From Flavobacterium sp. AED (GTDB lineage: Bacteria; Bacteroidota; Bacteroidia; Flavobacteriales; Flavobacteriaceae), in the NCBI RefSeq assembly GCF_000812945.1, contig NZ_JSYM01000005.1:1-64000 (forward strand): a stretch of 64,000 nucleotides of DNA, in the 5' to 3' direction. A program made the translations under genes and the position numbers. This document shows, piece by piece, positions 52,333 through 61,250 of this stretch (position 1 is the stretch's first letter; every line of letters starts with the position of its first letter). Below the pieces are notes generated by a model that saw only the letters and a list, made by a program, of their open reading frames with translations, was not told the origin of the DNA and ran no database searches.

Positions 52333-53133
52333 TTAATAATCGGAATAGTCAGTTGGATATAAAAAAGTAATGTCTATGTGAGAAATATTGTTTTTGTATT
52401 TTTCCATAGCGATTAATCCTTTCCATTCTGGTGAATCTACAAAGGCTTTCCAGTGTGCATCTCGACTTTCTTGATCTGTAAAACTGGTCATGTACATCAA
52501 GTTTGGCATTTTGGCTCCCGAAATCACTTCGCCGTAAAAAACAGGATTAAATACAAGACGGTCAAAGAGTTTTACTTCCCCACCGGCATTAAACATATCC
52601 ACTTTATTTCTATAAATCGCTTCGGTTGCTGATTCATAACTTCTTAATTCATATACTCTATTTGCTCTAGGACTATTAAAAGCAGGAATTGTCATCATGG
52701 GATGATCAGCGAATGCTTTTAATAAAACAGATTCGATACGTACATAAGGTGCTTGCTTATAGCTTGCATTCAAATAATCTGCTCCGGCAGCCAAATACGT
52801 TTTGTCTTTGGCCAGTTTTTCTTCCAATCCAAGAAATTGTGACAGGGACGAAAATGGAATTAATACTATAATCTTTTTTAGTGTGTCTGTAGCATTTGGT
52901 TTTGGTTTGAAAACCCCAATATTCTTAATTCCCATTTTTTTTAATCCTGGTAAATAGGCTTCTTTTAAAAATTTGTCAGTCGTTTGTACTTGCTGTTCTG
53001 TATTTAAAATGTACGTTTTGAGTTGGTAGAATTCTCTTGATGGCGCTACGATTTTAGAATCAGAAGTTATTGTTTTAAAGCTGGTAATGGCTAAGGCGAT
53101 AACCACAAGGAATAGTAATTTTGTTGCTTTCAT
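52333..53133 (-). CDS. NIPSNAP-domain exported protein
   Basis: A 266-residue protein with a signal peptide (about 1-18) and two tandem NIPSNAP-like domains of the dimeric alpha/beta-barrel class (FYQLKTYILNTEQQVQTTDKFLKEAYLP; ANRVYELRSYESATEAIYRNKVDMFN and MYMTSFTDQESRDAHWKAF). These folds bind small ligands or act as atypical oxygenases. The Bacteroidota exported members are uncharacterised. It is a single transcription unit with its own terminator. Confidence 0.88.
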   Translation of the reverse strand: MKATKLLFLVVIALAITSFKTITSDSKIVAPSREFYQLKTYILNTEQQVQTTDKFLKEAYLPGLKKMGIKNIGVFKPKPNATDTLKKIIVLIPFSSLSQFLGLEEKLAKDKTYLAAGADYLNASYKQAPYVRIESVLLKAFADHPMMTIPAFNSPRANRVYELRSYESATEAIYRNKVDMFNAGGEVKLFDRLVFNPVFYGEVISGAKMPNLMYMTSFTDQESRDAHWKAFVDSPEWKGLIAMEKYKNNISHIDITFLYPTDYSDY

Positions 53134-53194
53134 ATTTTATTTTTGAAGTGTATTTTATTTTAGTTAAAAATAATTGGAAATTATTGATACATTT

Positions 53195-53884
53195 TCATCT
53201 TAAAGCAAATTCCACTGCAGCTGCCGAATGAATTATAGCGGTGTCGAAAATAGGAACGGCAATGTCCTCTTGTTGAATTAACAATGGAATTTCAGTGCAA
53301 CCTAGAATAATTCCTTCTGCACCATTTTCTATTAATTTATTGATGATACTGATATAACGCTGTTTCGTATCGGGGCTAATGATTCCTTTTCCAAGTTCGT
53401 GGTAAATGGTATCTTGAATGAAATCTCTGTCTTCCGGATCCGGTATACAAGTTTCAATATTTTCATTACTGAGTTTAGAGGTGAAAAAGTCCAGCTCCAT
53501 TGTGAATTTAGTTCCTAAAAGCCCTACTTTGGATAAATTCAATTTTTTTATTTCTTTTGTAGTTTCAGTTGCAATATGAATTACGGGAATCGTCATTTTT
53601 TCCTCAATTCTATCGGCTAAAAGATGCATTGTATTAGCGCATAAAACAATTGCTTCGGCGCCACTTTGTTGCAGGTTTTCGCAGGCTTCTGAGAGCATGA
53701 TAAATGTTGATTCCCAATCATTGTTGTTATTGTTTCTTATAATATCTGCATAATTGAAAGAATGGATTATACATTTGGCAAAATTGATGCCTCCCAGTTT
53801 CTCGTTTACTCCTTCATTAATAAGTTTATAATAATCAGCAGTAGAAACCCAGCTAATCCCACCAATAAGTCCCAATGTTTTCAT
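53195..53884 (-). CDS. Aspartate/glutamate racemase-family protein (YgeA-like)
   Basis: A 229-residue cofactor-independent amino-acid racemase with two catalytic cysteines: C82 in AIVLCANTMHLL and C196 in IILGCTEIPLLI. The N-terminal MKTLGLIGGISWVSTADYYKLINE is typical. It interconverts D- and L-amino acids, probably broad-specificity or Asp/Glu. It is a single gene divergent from the transglutaminase gene (213-bp spacer). Confidence 0.93.
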   Translation of the reverse strand: MKTLGLIGGISWVSTADYYKLINEGVNEKLGGINFAKCIIHSFNYADIIRNNNNNDWESTFIMLSEACENLQQSGAEAIVLCANTMHLLADRIEEKMTIPVIHIATETTKEIKKLNLSKVGLLGTKFTMELDFFTSKLSNENIETCIPDPEDRDFIQDTIYHELGKGIISPDTKQRYISIINKLIENGAEGIILGCTEIPLLIQQEDIAVPIFDTAIIHSAAAVEFALR

Positions 53885-54097
53885 CTTTTTTTATTTTTGT
53901 CTGTCGATTTAGAATTTTTTTTTCAAAACCGATCGTTATTGTTGTTGTGTTTATAAAAGTATAAAAAAAAGTATCACTTTTTTGGAATTGCATAAATAGA
54001 TTCTATCCGATTTAAGAATCTGATAAAAGCGAATAGCGGCGGAGAATAAATCAAACAATCGTATTTAGCGCCAGTTGCAAATTGGTACATTTACAAG

Positions 54098-54943
54098 ATG
54101 AAATTTAAAGTATACAGTGAATTATCATACGAAGTTTTTTCTCCAACTACCTTTATTTTTAATATTCAGGCAGCTAAATCTGCGAGCCAAAAAGTCATTT
54201 CAGAAACACTTATTGTTACTCCTTTCATAAAATTTGAGGAATTTACTTTGAAAAATTCAGATACACGGTTTGTAAAAATGGAAGTGGAACAAGGCGTGTT
54301 TTTTACTGTAATTTACGAAGCAGAAGTAGAGGTCAGTTATACCGTTTATGATGAAAAAGTACTTTTGAAATCGATACCAATTATAAATCTGGATCACGAA
54401 GTATTGCCTTTTATTTCTCCAAGCAGGCATTGTGAATCGGATAAATTATTGGAATTAGCCACAAATGAATTTGGATATTTGCCCAATGAATATGCTAAAG
54501 CAAAAGCCATAAACGAATGGATTTTCAACACTGTCGAATACAAAACCGGTGTTACCAATTCCAGTACTTCAGCCTGCGATACATTACTTGATAGAGTAGG
54601 AGTTTGTAAAGACTTTGCTCATTTAGGGATTGCATTGTGCAGAGCGTTAGATATACCGGCACGCTATTTTACCGGATATGCCCATAATCTTAATCCACCA
54701 GACTTTCATGCTTGTTTTGAGGCTTATATCGGTGGACAATGGCTGTTTTTTGATCCCACTAAATTAGCGGTTGCTAATGGATTAGTAAAAATAGCGAATG
54801 GTAAAGATGCATCAGAAGTAGCGGTAGCCAGTTATTTCGGGGATGTTACTTGTACGTTCATGAAAATTGATTGTAATCCTGTTGTATCCGATTTTATACC
54901 TTTCAATTCTGAACTTGATACCAAAGCGATTTCTTATGAATGA
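54098..54943 (+). CDS. Transglutaminase-like domain protein
   Basis: A 281-residue protein with an N-terminal beta-sandwich domain (about 1-100: YSELSYEVFSPTTFIFNIQAA) and a C-terminal transglutaminase-like core. The triad is C170 (DRVGVCKDFAHLGIALCRALDIPARYFTGYAH), a His in FHACFEAYIGGQW and Asp in FFDPT. No signal peptide is seen. Such proteins are usually proteases or peptide-amide hydrolases rather than cross-linkers. A TACATTTA sequence (54086-54093), one mismatch from the -7 consensus, would give a nearly leaderless transcript. Confidence 0.9.
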   Translation: MKFKVYSELSYEVFSPTTFIFNIQAAKSASQKVISETLIVTPFIKFEEFTLKNSDTRFVKMEVEQGVFFTVIYEAEVEVSYTVYDEKVLLKSIPIINLDHEVLPFISPSRHCESDKLLELATNEFGYLPNEYAKAKAINEWIFNTVEYKTGVTNSSTSACDTLLDRVGVCKDFAHLGIALCRALDIPARYFTGYAHNLNPPDFHACFEAYIGGQWLFFDPTKLAVANGLVKIANGKDASEVAVASYFGDVTCTFMKIDCNPVVSDFIPFNSELDTKAISYE

Positions 54944-54956
54944 AATTAAGAATTTT

Positions 54957-55511
54957 TTAATCTAAAATTTTTCTGACGGTGATTCGGTTGTCGTCTCCCA
55001 TTTTCCAGATCTCTCCAAACAAAGTGACATTTTCTCCCATTTTAAACGCACGATATTTCTCTGCACTTCCAAGGTTAGGAATACTAATTACAGCAAAATA
55101 GATTGTGCCTTGAGCTGTTTTTATTTTGGCAGTATAGCCATCTTTTCCTTTTTCAACAGATAGAACTATTCCAGTAATTTTAGCTTCAGCATTGTTCTTC
55201 TTTTTCAGCTCCAATATTTCTCTAACAGTAATTTGTTTTTCTTTTCCTATTTTCCAAACTTCACCTTTCACGACTAGTGTATCTCCAATTTCCGCCTGTT
55301 TGAATAACTGGGGATTGCTCAAATTGGGAATACTAATTGTTCCAAAATAAATGCGTCCTTTTGTGTTTTCAATTGTCGCAGTGTAGCCATCTTTCCCTTT
55401 TTGAATAGCCGAAACTTTCCCCCTAACGGTAGCTGTTTTTACTGAGGAACAAGAAAGGATGCTTAAAATAATCAGGCTTAAAATACTTTTTTTGAATGGA
55501 AATGATTTCAT
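54957..55511 (-). CDS. Lipoprotein with two tandem copies of an 80-residue domain
   Basis: A 184-residue lipoprotein (lipobox LSC, C21). Residues 28-101 and 110-183 are tandem copies offset by 82 residues. Both contain KGKDGYTA, IYF, SIPNL, EVWK/EIWK and ITVR. Each copy looks like a small all-beta (OB-like) domain. I do not recognise the family. It is 9 bp downstream of the AraC-type regulator on the same strand, so it is probably co-transcribed. Confidence 0.8.
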   Translation of the reverse strand: MKSFPFKKSILSLIILSILSCSSVKTATVRGKVSAIQKGKDGYTATIENTKGRIYFGTISIPNLSNPQLFKQAEIGDTLVVKGEVWKIGKEKQITVREILELKKKNNAEAKITGIVLSVEKGKDGYTAKIKTAQGTIYFAVISIPNLGSAEKYRAFKMGENVTLFGEIWKMGDDNRITVRKILD

Positions 55512-55520
55512 GTTTTATGT

Positions 55521-56441
55521 TTAATTGAACGAACTTCTAAATTCTAAAGGCGAAACATTAGTTTTACTTTTGAATAATTTGCTAAAAGACTGTGGGTATT
55601 CAAAGCCCAATTGGTACGCTATTTGACTAACGGATAAAGAAGTTGTAGTCAAAATTTCTTTGGCTTTTTCTATCAACTTATCGTGAATATGCTGCTGCGT
55701 ACTTTGTCCAGTGAGTGATCGGAGCATATCACTTAAATAATTTGGCGAGACATTTAATTGCTCTGAAATGTATTGAACGGTTGGAAGTCCAAATTCCTGA
55801 ACTTTGTTGCCATTAAAATAATCCAAGAGCAGTTTTTCCAGATTACTCAACAAATCATTGCTGGCATTTTTACGGGTAATAAACTGTCGGTTATAGAATC
55901 GGTTGGAATAATTGAGCAATAATTCAATGTGAGAGAGTATAACATCCTGACTAAAACCATCTATTACAGAACAATATTCGGTATCAATATTTTGCATAAT
56001 GTCCGTAATCATTGCTTCTTCTTTATCCGAAAGGTGTAACGCTTCATTTACTGCATAGGAGAAAAATCCATAGTCTTTGATGCTTTTTGCCAAGGAATAA
56101 TTTTGGATGAAATCAGGGTGAATGACTAACCATATCCCTGAAAGCGCCATATCTTCATCAACAACAGTCGAGATTACCTGACCCGGTGAAAAAAAGGTCA
56201 TTATGCCTTCGTCAAAATCATAATAGTTTTGTCCATATTTCAATTTACCTTTAAAATCCTTTTTGGTACAAACCGAATAAAAATTATAAACGAAACTTTT
56301 TATGCTTTCATCAAAATGATACTTTATTTCATTCAGATTAATAACACTAACCAATGGATGTTTTGGTTTAGGTAATTCCAATAAACGATGCAACTCAGAA
56401 ATGGAATTGATGATATAAGGAGAATTGGTCTCTTTTTTCAT
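55521..56441 (-). CDS. AraC-family transcriptional regulator
   Basis: A 306-residue regulator with an N-terminal cupin-like effector domain (about 20-180) and a C-terminal AraC double helix-turn-helix (about 205-305: PTVQYISEQLNVSPNYLSDMLRSLTGQ and SQIAYQLGFEYPQSFSKLFKSK). It probably activates the adjacent aldo/keto reductase gene, which is 68 bp upstream on the same strand, and the following lipoprotein gene. Confidence 0.93.
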   Translation of the reverse strand: MKKETNSPYIINSISELHRLLELPKPKHPLVSVINLNEIKYHFDESIKSFVYNFYSVCTKKDFKGKLKYGQNYYDFDEGIMTFFSPGQVISTVVDEDMALSGIWLVIHPDFIQNYSLAKSIKDYGFFSYAVNEALHLSDKEEAMITDIMQNIDTEYCSVIDGFSQDVILSHIELLLNYSNRFYNRQFITRKNASNDLLSNLEKLLLDYFNGNKVQEFGLPTVQYISEQLNVSPNYLSDMLRSLTGQSTQQHIHDKLIEKAKEILTTTSLSVSQIAYQLGFEYPQSFSKLFKSKTNVSPLEFRSSFN

Positions 56442-56509
56442 GGTGCGAATTATAAATTCAGTAGGAAAAGCGAATAGTAAAGATAGCTTTTCCCACTGAA
56501 TAATGTTGT

Positions 56510-57520
56510 TTATTGATCGATAGCTCCCATATTGGCGGCATCATAACGAGCACCTGTGATAGTTCCTAAAGGGATGATGGTTTCTAAACGGTTTAGATCT
56601 TCAATGCTTAATTTAATTTCGGCGGCGGCATTATTTTCTTCGATATATTTCACGCGTTTTGTTCCCGGAATTGGTAAAATACCTTTTGAAATAATCCAAG
56701 CAATGGCTAATTGTGAAGGTGTTATTTCTTTTTCGGTAGCTAATGTTTTTATTTCATTTACCAAGGCAATGTTTTTGTAAAATTGTTCGCCTTGAAAACG
56801 AGGTAAACTTTTTCTAAAATCAGTATCAGGAAAATCATCAGGGCTTTTGATATCGCCAGAAATAAATCCTCGGCCTAATGGGGAATACGCCACGAACCCG
56901 ATTCCAAGATCTTGAAGTGTTTTTAAAATTCCCGTTTCTTCTACACCACGCTCAAACAAAGAATATTCTGTTTGTACCGCAGTTAAAGGATGAATGGCAT
57001 GGGCTTTTTTTATGGTCTCCGATGAAACTTCTGAAAGTCCGATGTGACCAATTTTTCCTTCTTTTACCAATTCAGCCATTGCCGCAACAGTTTCTTCAAT
57101 AGGCGTGTTTGGGTCTAAACGATGCAAGTAATACAAGTCAATATAATCAGTTCCTAAGTTTTTAAGCGAACGCTCCACTGCTTTTTTTACATAATCCTTT
57201 GTACCGTTGAATTGCCAAGTCAGTTGTTCCTTGTCATCAATTTCATAACCAAATTTTGTGGCAATGGTATATTGATTTCTGTTTCCTTTAATGGCTTTGG
57301 CTACAAGCCTTTCATTTAGTAAAGGGCCGTATAAATCTGCAGTGTCCAGGAAGTTGTATCCTAGTTCCAATGAACGGTGGATAGTAGCGATAGATTCGGT
57401 TTCATCTGCTTTTCCATAAACATCCATTCCTGCAATTTGGGTCATTCCCATACAACCCAATCCTACTTTTGGAACAAAAAGTCCTTGACTTCCCAGTTCG
57501 ATTTTTTTACTAGTATTCAT
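56510..57520 (-). CDS. Aldo/keto reductase
   Basis: A 336-residue NADPH-dependent oxidoreductase of the TIM-barrel AKR fold. The tetrad is visible: Asp/Tyr in NFLDTADLYGPLLNE, Lys in IATKFGYEI, His in DLYYLHRLDPNTPIE. The C-terminal IPIPGTKRVKYIEENNAAAEI is the cofactor-binding segment. It is the first gene of a probable operon with the AraC regulator. Substrate class unknown. Confidence 0.95.
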   Translation of the reverse strand: MNTSKKIELGSQGLFVPKVGLGCMGMTQIAGMDVYGKADETESIATIHRSLELGYNFLDTADLYGPLLNERLVAKAIKGNRNQYTIATKFGYEIDDKEQLTWQFNGTKDYVKKAVERSLKNLGTDYIDLYYLHRLDPNTPIEETVAAMAELVKEGKIGHIGLSEVSSETIKKAHAIHPLTAVQTEYSLFERGVEETGILKTLQDLGIGFVAYSPLGRGFISGDIKSPDDFPDTDFRKSLPRFQGEQFYKNIALVNEIKTLATEKEITPSQLAIAWIISKGILPIPGTKRVKYIEENNAAAEIKLSIEDLNRLETIIPLGTITGARYDAANMGAIDQ

Positions 57521-57706
57521 ACTTTTTTATTTAATTGTGGATTTAAATTAACAATGCAAATGTCCGTACGATACTAAATTTAAAAGTAACCCAATCTCTT
57601 ATAGTTGTATCCAAAATGAGGGAAGTTGATTTTAAAAACGAAATCAGTCGCAAAACAAACCTTATTTAAATGAGATTGTGGATGATTTATATATTGAAGT
57701 TAAGTT

Positions 57707-58054
57707 TCATTTATTCATTAAATAGGATGTTAAATGTTTTATTTTCTCGCTTTGCATATGGAAAACATCGCAAAATACAGCGTCCAGTAAATCGCCATTT
57801 TTCATTTTAGATTGGACCGCACCTTCTACGATTACAATATTATTTTCTTCAATCATTCTAATAATTTGAATGGTTGGACTACCAATAAAATTGTCGTTTT
57901 CTATCTCCTTATCAAATGCTTCTTTCCCAGATAAACGAAACATTCCAGGTACTTCCCAGGTAACATCTTCAGTTAAGCAGGATAAAATTTTTTCATGGTC
58001 ACTAGCCATAAAGGCTTCCATATATTTTTGTACAGTTTGCTTATTTTTTGTCAT
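57707..58054 (-). CDS. NTF2-like/SnoaL-fold protein
   Basis: A 115-residue single-domain protein with the NTF2/SnoaL opening KNKQTVQKYMEAFMASDHEKILSCLTEDVTWEVPG and a C-terminal beta sheet (GSPTIQIIRMIEENNIVIVEGAVQS). The fold is a cone-shaped ligand pocket used by isomerases and small-molecule hydrolases. No catalytic role can be read. It is 35 bp downstream of the thioesterase gene and probably co-transcribed. Confidence 0.87.
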   Translation of the reverse strand: MTKNKQTVQKYMEAFMASDHEKILSCLTEDVTWEVPGMFRLSGKEAFDKEIENDNFIGSPTIQIIRMIEENNIVIVEGAVQSKMKNGDLLDAVFCDVFHMQSEKIKHLTSYLMNK

Positions 58055-58089
58055 GGTTTCCAGCGTAATTTAAAAGGATTGTCTTTTAT

Positions 58090-58527
58090 TTAAAGACTTA
58101 CAAAATCATCACTTTTAGGGAAAATACTCAAGGCTTCAATTGCAATTTCAGGAGTTGGAGAAGCTAATTTGCGAAGTTTGGTATCCATCCAAGCACCATC
58201 AACAGTTATGGTTGCACAAAGTTTGTTGTCTTCATTCAAAAACTCATGTACAATAGACCAGCGCGAAGCATCGGCTTTCATTTTGGAGGTTTTGGTATGC
58301 ATGAAAATTTTGTCCGAAATCTTTATTTCTTTTCTAAAAACACATTCTTCCCTAAAAAGAATTGGGCCAAAACTTTGTGTTTGCATCACCTTCATTGTTA
58401 ATCCCAGGCTTTCCAGAATTTCGATACGGTGTTGTGCGCCAAAGTCATAATAAGCACTGTGTCTTACATGAAAATTAGGGTCAAGATCAGACCAACGGAA
58501 AGATAATTCTTTTATAAATGAAGTCAT
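58090..58527 (-). CDS. 4-hydroxybenzoyl-CoA-type thioesterase (hotdog fold)
   Basis: A 145-residue hotdog-fold acyl-CoA thioesterase. RWSDLDPNFHVRHSAYYDFGAQHRIEILES is the typical 4HBT motif with the catalytic Asp and conserved His. Substrate class unknown. It is co-oriented with the NTF2-like gene. Confidence 0.9.
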   Translation of the reverse strand: MTSFIKELSFRWSDLDPNFHVRHSAYYDFGAQHRIEILESLGLTMKVMQTQSFGPILFREECVFRKEIKISDKIFMHTKTSKMKADASRWSIVHEFLNEDNKLCATITVDGAWMDTKLRKLASPTPEIAIEALSIFPKSDDFVSL

Positions 58528-58648
58528 TTTTATGTTATTTTAGAATACTTTCAGGATTAAATTTTAGTGAAAGCATATCGATTTAGAAAATCGAAAATAC
58601 TAATAAAAAAGAAAGTTATAACGGTAGACCTTGCTTTTTAAGGCTTTT

Positions 58649-59338
58649 TTATGATAATCCCGACTGAAATTTGTGCAATTCTTTGACAAATTGTTTTCGT
58701 TGGTACCAATCGTTATAAACCAAGAGGTATTTTTCAACTTTGAATTTTCCGAAATCAAAATTCCGATACTTTTCTAAGATTCCAATTAACTTTTCTTTAT
58801 GGTTGATTTCTTTTCGAAATCGAGCTACAGTTGCATGAGCTGTATTAATGGAATAGCGTTTGTCAATACTTTCTTCTAATCCTGAATTCGTGAAATTTGT
58901 TCTTAAGTTGTTTCTCAAAACATCCAAGTAATCAGAATTGGTAAAACCCTGAAGCATTATAGCCGATGAGGAAGCAGTGATACCTTGAAAATTAATTGCT
59001 ATATCCTGTATTCCAACAAGACTTTTTTCGATAATTGCAACATAATCGGGAATCGAAATTGTTTCCAAATCGAAGCCATCATAACAGGAAATAATTGATA
59101 GTACCGTGATATGAATATCCGAACTTGGATAATAATATTGCTCTGGATCTATTTGTTTCAGTTCGTCTAAAAAGCTCTGAATGTTTTTTTTGGTTTCGCT
59201 ATTAGGTCGAATTAATAAAGTAATGCCAAATCTATTGTCTGAAAGCGAATCGATTTGATTGTCAATTTGATACGTGTTCGTCACAATCTTTTCAATAGAT
59301 TCGTTGTATAGCGCAGTATAATGCTGTTTTAAATCCAT
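58649..59338 (-). CDS. 2H phosphoesterase / 2'-5' RNA ligase-like protein
   Basis: A 229-residue protein with two HxT motifs: SSDIHITVLSI near residue 95 and NTAHATVARF near residue 170. These define the two-histidine phosphoesterase fold (LigT/CPDase), and the domain occupies the whole protein. Members act on 2',3'-cyclic phosphates or RNA ends; database entries may call this group mutarotase, which the motif does not support. It lies 14 bp after the TetR-type regulator stop, so it belongs to that transcript. Confidence 0.85.
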   Translation of the reverse strand: MDLKQHYTALYNESIEKIVTNTYQIDNQIDSLSDNRFGITLLIRPNSETKKNIQSFLDELKQIDPEQYYYPSSDIHITVLSIISCYDGFDLETISIPDYVAIIEKSLVGIQDIAINFQGITASSSAIMLQGFTNSDYLDVLRNNLRTNFTNSGLEESIDKRYSINTAHATVARFRKEINHKEKLIGILEKYRNFDFGKFKVEKYLLVYNDWYQRKQFVKELHKFQSGLS

Positions 59339-59352
59339 TTATTAGCTTTTCT

Positions 59353-59913
59353 TTATGTTATCATGTCCCAAAGCAAGTCAAAAGTGTTATTAATAACGGT
59401 GTCTTGTTCGGGTTTTGAAAATTCTTTAGTAACTAAATATTGATTGATGCTGAAAGTGTGTCCGCAGATGATTGTAAAAATGAGTTCACAATCCATCGGC
59501 TTTATGATTTTGTCCTTTACTCCTTTTTCTAAAAGAGCCATAATTGGTTTAATGTATTTCTGAGTTTCTTCTTCTGCAATTTGTTTTAAGTAAGGCGAAG
59601 AGTTGAATTGTTCCATGAAACGGAACTCCGTCTTGTGTTTTAATGCCCAATGAAGTGTTGCAGAATAATAAATTTTCAAAATTCCCTGCAATGATTTTTC
59701 GTCTTTAATTATTTCTGAAATGTGTTCATTCAGACGGCTTTTAATGTCAATATACAAAGCCTTGACTAATTCGTCTTTTGTTGGGAAAAAGTAAAACAAG
59801 GTACCGCTGGCAATACCTGCTTCCTTTGCTATTTTACTCGTGGGTGTATCGTGAAAGCCAAACTCAACAAATAGTTTGAGCGCCGCCGCCAGTAATTTTT
59901 CTCTCTTGTCCAT
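59353..59913 (-). CDS. TetR/AcrR-family regulator
   Basis: A 186-residue repressor with the TetR helix-turn-helix at the N-terminus (LLAAALKLFVEFGFHDTPTSKIAKEAGIASGTLFYFFPTKDELVKALY) and an all-helical ligand domain. It lies between a metallo-hydrolase gene (67-bp gap) and a 2H-phosphoesterase gene, all co-oriented. The 22-bp palindrome upstream of the metallo-hydrolase is the likely operator for the whole cluster. Confidence 0.93.
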   Translation of the reverse strand: MDKREKLLAAALKLFVEFGFHDTPTSKIAKEAGIASGTLFYFFPTKDELVKALYIDIKSRLNEHISEIIKDEKSLQGILKIYYSATLHWALKHKTEFRFMEQFNSSPYLKQIAEEETQKYIKPIMALLEKGVKDKIIKPMDCELIFTIICGHTFSINQYLVTKEFSKPEQDTVINNTFDLLWDMIT

Positions 59914-59980
59914 TATTTAGATTTTATTTTCTCTAATCTTAAACCGTTCCGGATTGCTTTATTCAGGAGTAATGATGGGG

Positions 59981-61042
59981 TTATTTTACACCTTTCCACC
60001 ATTGTGAAAATTGCTGTGTGTTATCTTTTAAATTTACCTGTTCACCAATCATTGGTGTGATGAGGTTTAGATTTTCTTTTTTGTTATTTTCCACAATAAA
60101 TTCCAGAGGTTCGTACCAAGGATGATTCCCGAGCGCAAATTTTGAAGAATGGACCGGAAAAATTCGTTTGGCATTTAAGTCTTTTGCTGCTTGCAAAATT
60201 TCATCTGGCATCATGTGAATGTATTTCCAACTCTTGTCATACTGACCGTTTTCTAAAATGGCTAAATCAAAAGCACCAAACGTTTTCCCAATTTCGGCAA
60301 AGTGTTTGTCATAGCCACTGTCACCACCAAGAAAAATTTGCATGGTTGGCGTTTGCAAAACATAGGAGGTCCAAAGTGCCTTGTTTCTAGTTAGTCCACG
60401 GCCTGAAAAATGCCTGGAAGGAACCGTATGTGCCGTAAAACCTTCGTCCAAAACTATTTTCTCGTTCCAGTCTTTTTCAATGATTTTATTGGTGTCAAAA
60501 CCCCAATATTCAAAGTGTTCGCCGGTGCCAAGTCCACAGATTATTTTTTTGATTTTAGGCTTTAATTTTAAAATAGTTTTGTAATCCAAATGATCCCAAT
60601 GGTCGTGTGAAATAAAAAGATAATCGATTTCGGGAATGTCATCCGTTGTGTAACGGTCGGTTCCTTTGAAGGCTTTTGTTGAAAATGAAAACGGAGAAGC
60701 AACACCACTTAAAACGGGATCAACTAAAATTCGTTTTCCGTCAATTTGTATGTAGTAGGAGGAATGCCCGAACCAAACCAAAATATTTTCGTTTAGGTCT
60801 GCATTCAAAAGATCTGTCTTTGTAGATGGAATTTCGTCCACTGGTGTAACATTCTTGTGTTGCCCAAAAAAGAACTCTTTACCAACAGTATAATAGCTTG
60901 CTCCTTCCGTCAGGTCAGGCGTGAAGCTTTGGTTTTGAAAAGTACCGTTTTTATAATTTGGTGATTGTTTAATTTTTTCCAATCTTTTGCCTGTAGGCAG
61001 TTTGCCAAATTTTACTTGTTTTAAATAGGATAATACACTCAT
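59981..61042 (-). CDS. Metallo-beta-lactamase-fold hydrolase (NAPE-PLD/UlaG-like)
   Basis: A 353-residue metallo-hydrolase with the HxHxDH zinc signature in YLFISHDHWDHLDY and later ligands in VPSRHFSGRG, FLGGDSGYDKHF and FPVHSSKFALGNHPWYEP. The N-terminal extension and the ILVWFGHSSYYIQIDGKRILVDPVLSG motif match the N-acyl-phosphatidylethanolamine phospholipase D/UlaG group. No signal peptide is seen. A phospholipid or lipid-derived substrate is possible. It heads a likely operon with the TetR regulator and the 2H-phosphoesterase. Confidence 0.92.
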   Translation of the reverse strand: MSVLSYLKQVKFGKLPTGKRLEKIKQSPNYKNGTFQNQSFTPDLTEGASYYTVGKEFFFGQHKNVTPVDEIPSTKTDLLNADLNENILVWFGHSSYYIQIDGKRILVDPVLSGVASPFSFSTKAFKGTDRYTTDDIPEIDYLFISHDHWDHLDYKTILKLKPKIKKIICGLGTGEHFEYWGFDTNKIIEKDWNEKIVLDEGFTAHTVPSRHFSGRGLTRNKALWTSYVLQTPTMQIFLGGDSGYDKHFAEIGKTFGAFDLAILENGQYDKSWKYIHMMPDEILQAAKDLNAKRIFPVHSSKFALGNHPWYEPLEFIVENNKKENLNLITPMIGEQVNLKDNTQQFSQWWKGVK

Positions 61043-61085
61043 TGCGAATAAGATAATTAAAGAAGTTGAAATAAATACAGATTTA

Positions 61086-61107
61086 TTACTGACTAATCAG
61101 TCAGTAA
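61086..61107. promoter_or_regulatory. Candidate TetR operator
   Basis: Arms ttactgact (61086-61094) and agtcagtaa (61099-61107) are perfect inverted copies around the centre aatc. The 22-bp site lies 44 bp upstream of the metallo-hydrolase start in the promoter region. Size and form match TetR/AcrR operators such as TGACT...AGTCA palindromes. It would let the downstream TetR gene repress its own operon. Confidence 0.62.
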
Positions 61108-61208
61108 ATGTAAATCTATTTTTTCAACTGGCAATAGCTTTTCTAAAAAGTAATTTTTTTCTAAAAAATAGCGGGTTTTATACAATCGTGTTAGTGTCTT
61201 ATTTTAGC

Positions 61209-61230
61209 CCTTTGCTTGAGAAAGCAAAGG
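61209..61230 (-). terminator. Hairpin after the serine-hydrolase gene
   Basis: cctttgctt (61209-61217) pairs with aagcaaagg (61222-61230) over a gaga tetraloop, 20 bp past the stop of the 61251-62723 gene. The U tract is weak, so this is a stable but weak terminator or a 3' end structure. Confidence 0.55.
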
Positions 61231-61250
61231 ACTTTATAATGTTCAATGAT

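Noticed and set aside
53998..54021. Inverted repeat agattct/agaatct in the racemase-transglutaminase spacer
   Set aside because: Seven-bp arms with a 10-bp gap in AT-rich DNA can arise by chance; no regulator gene is nearby.
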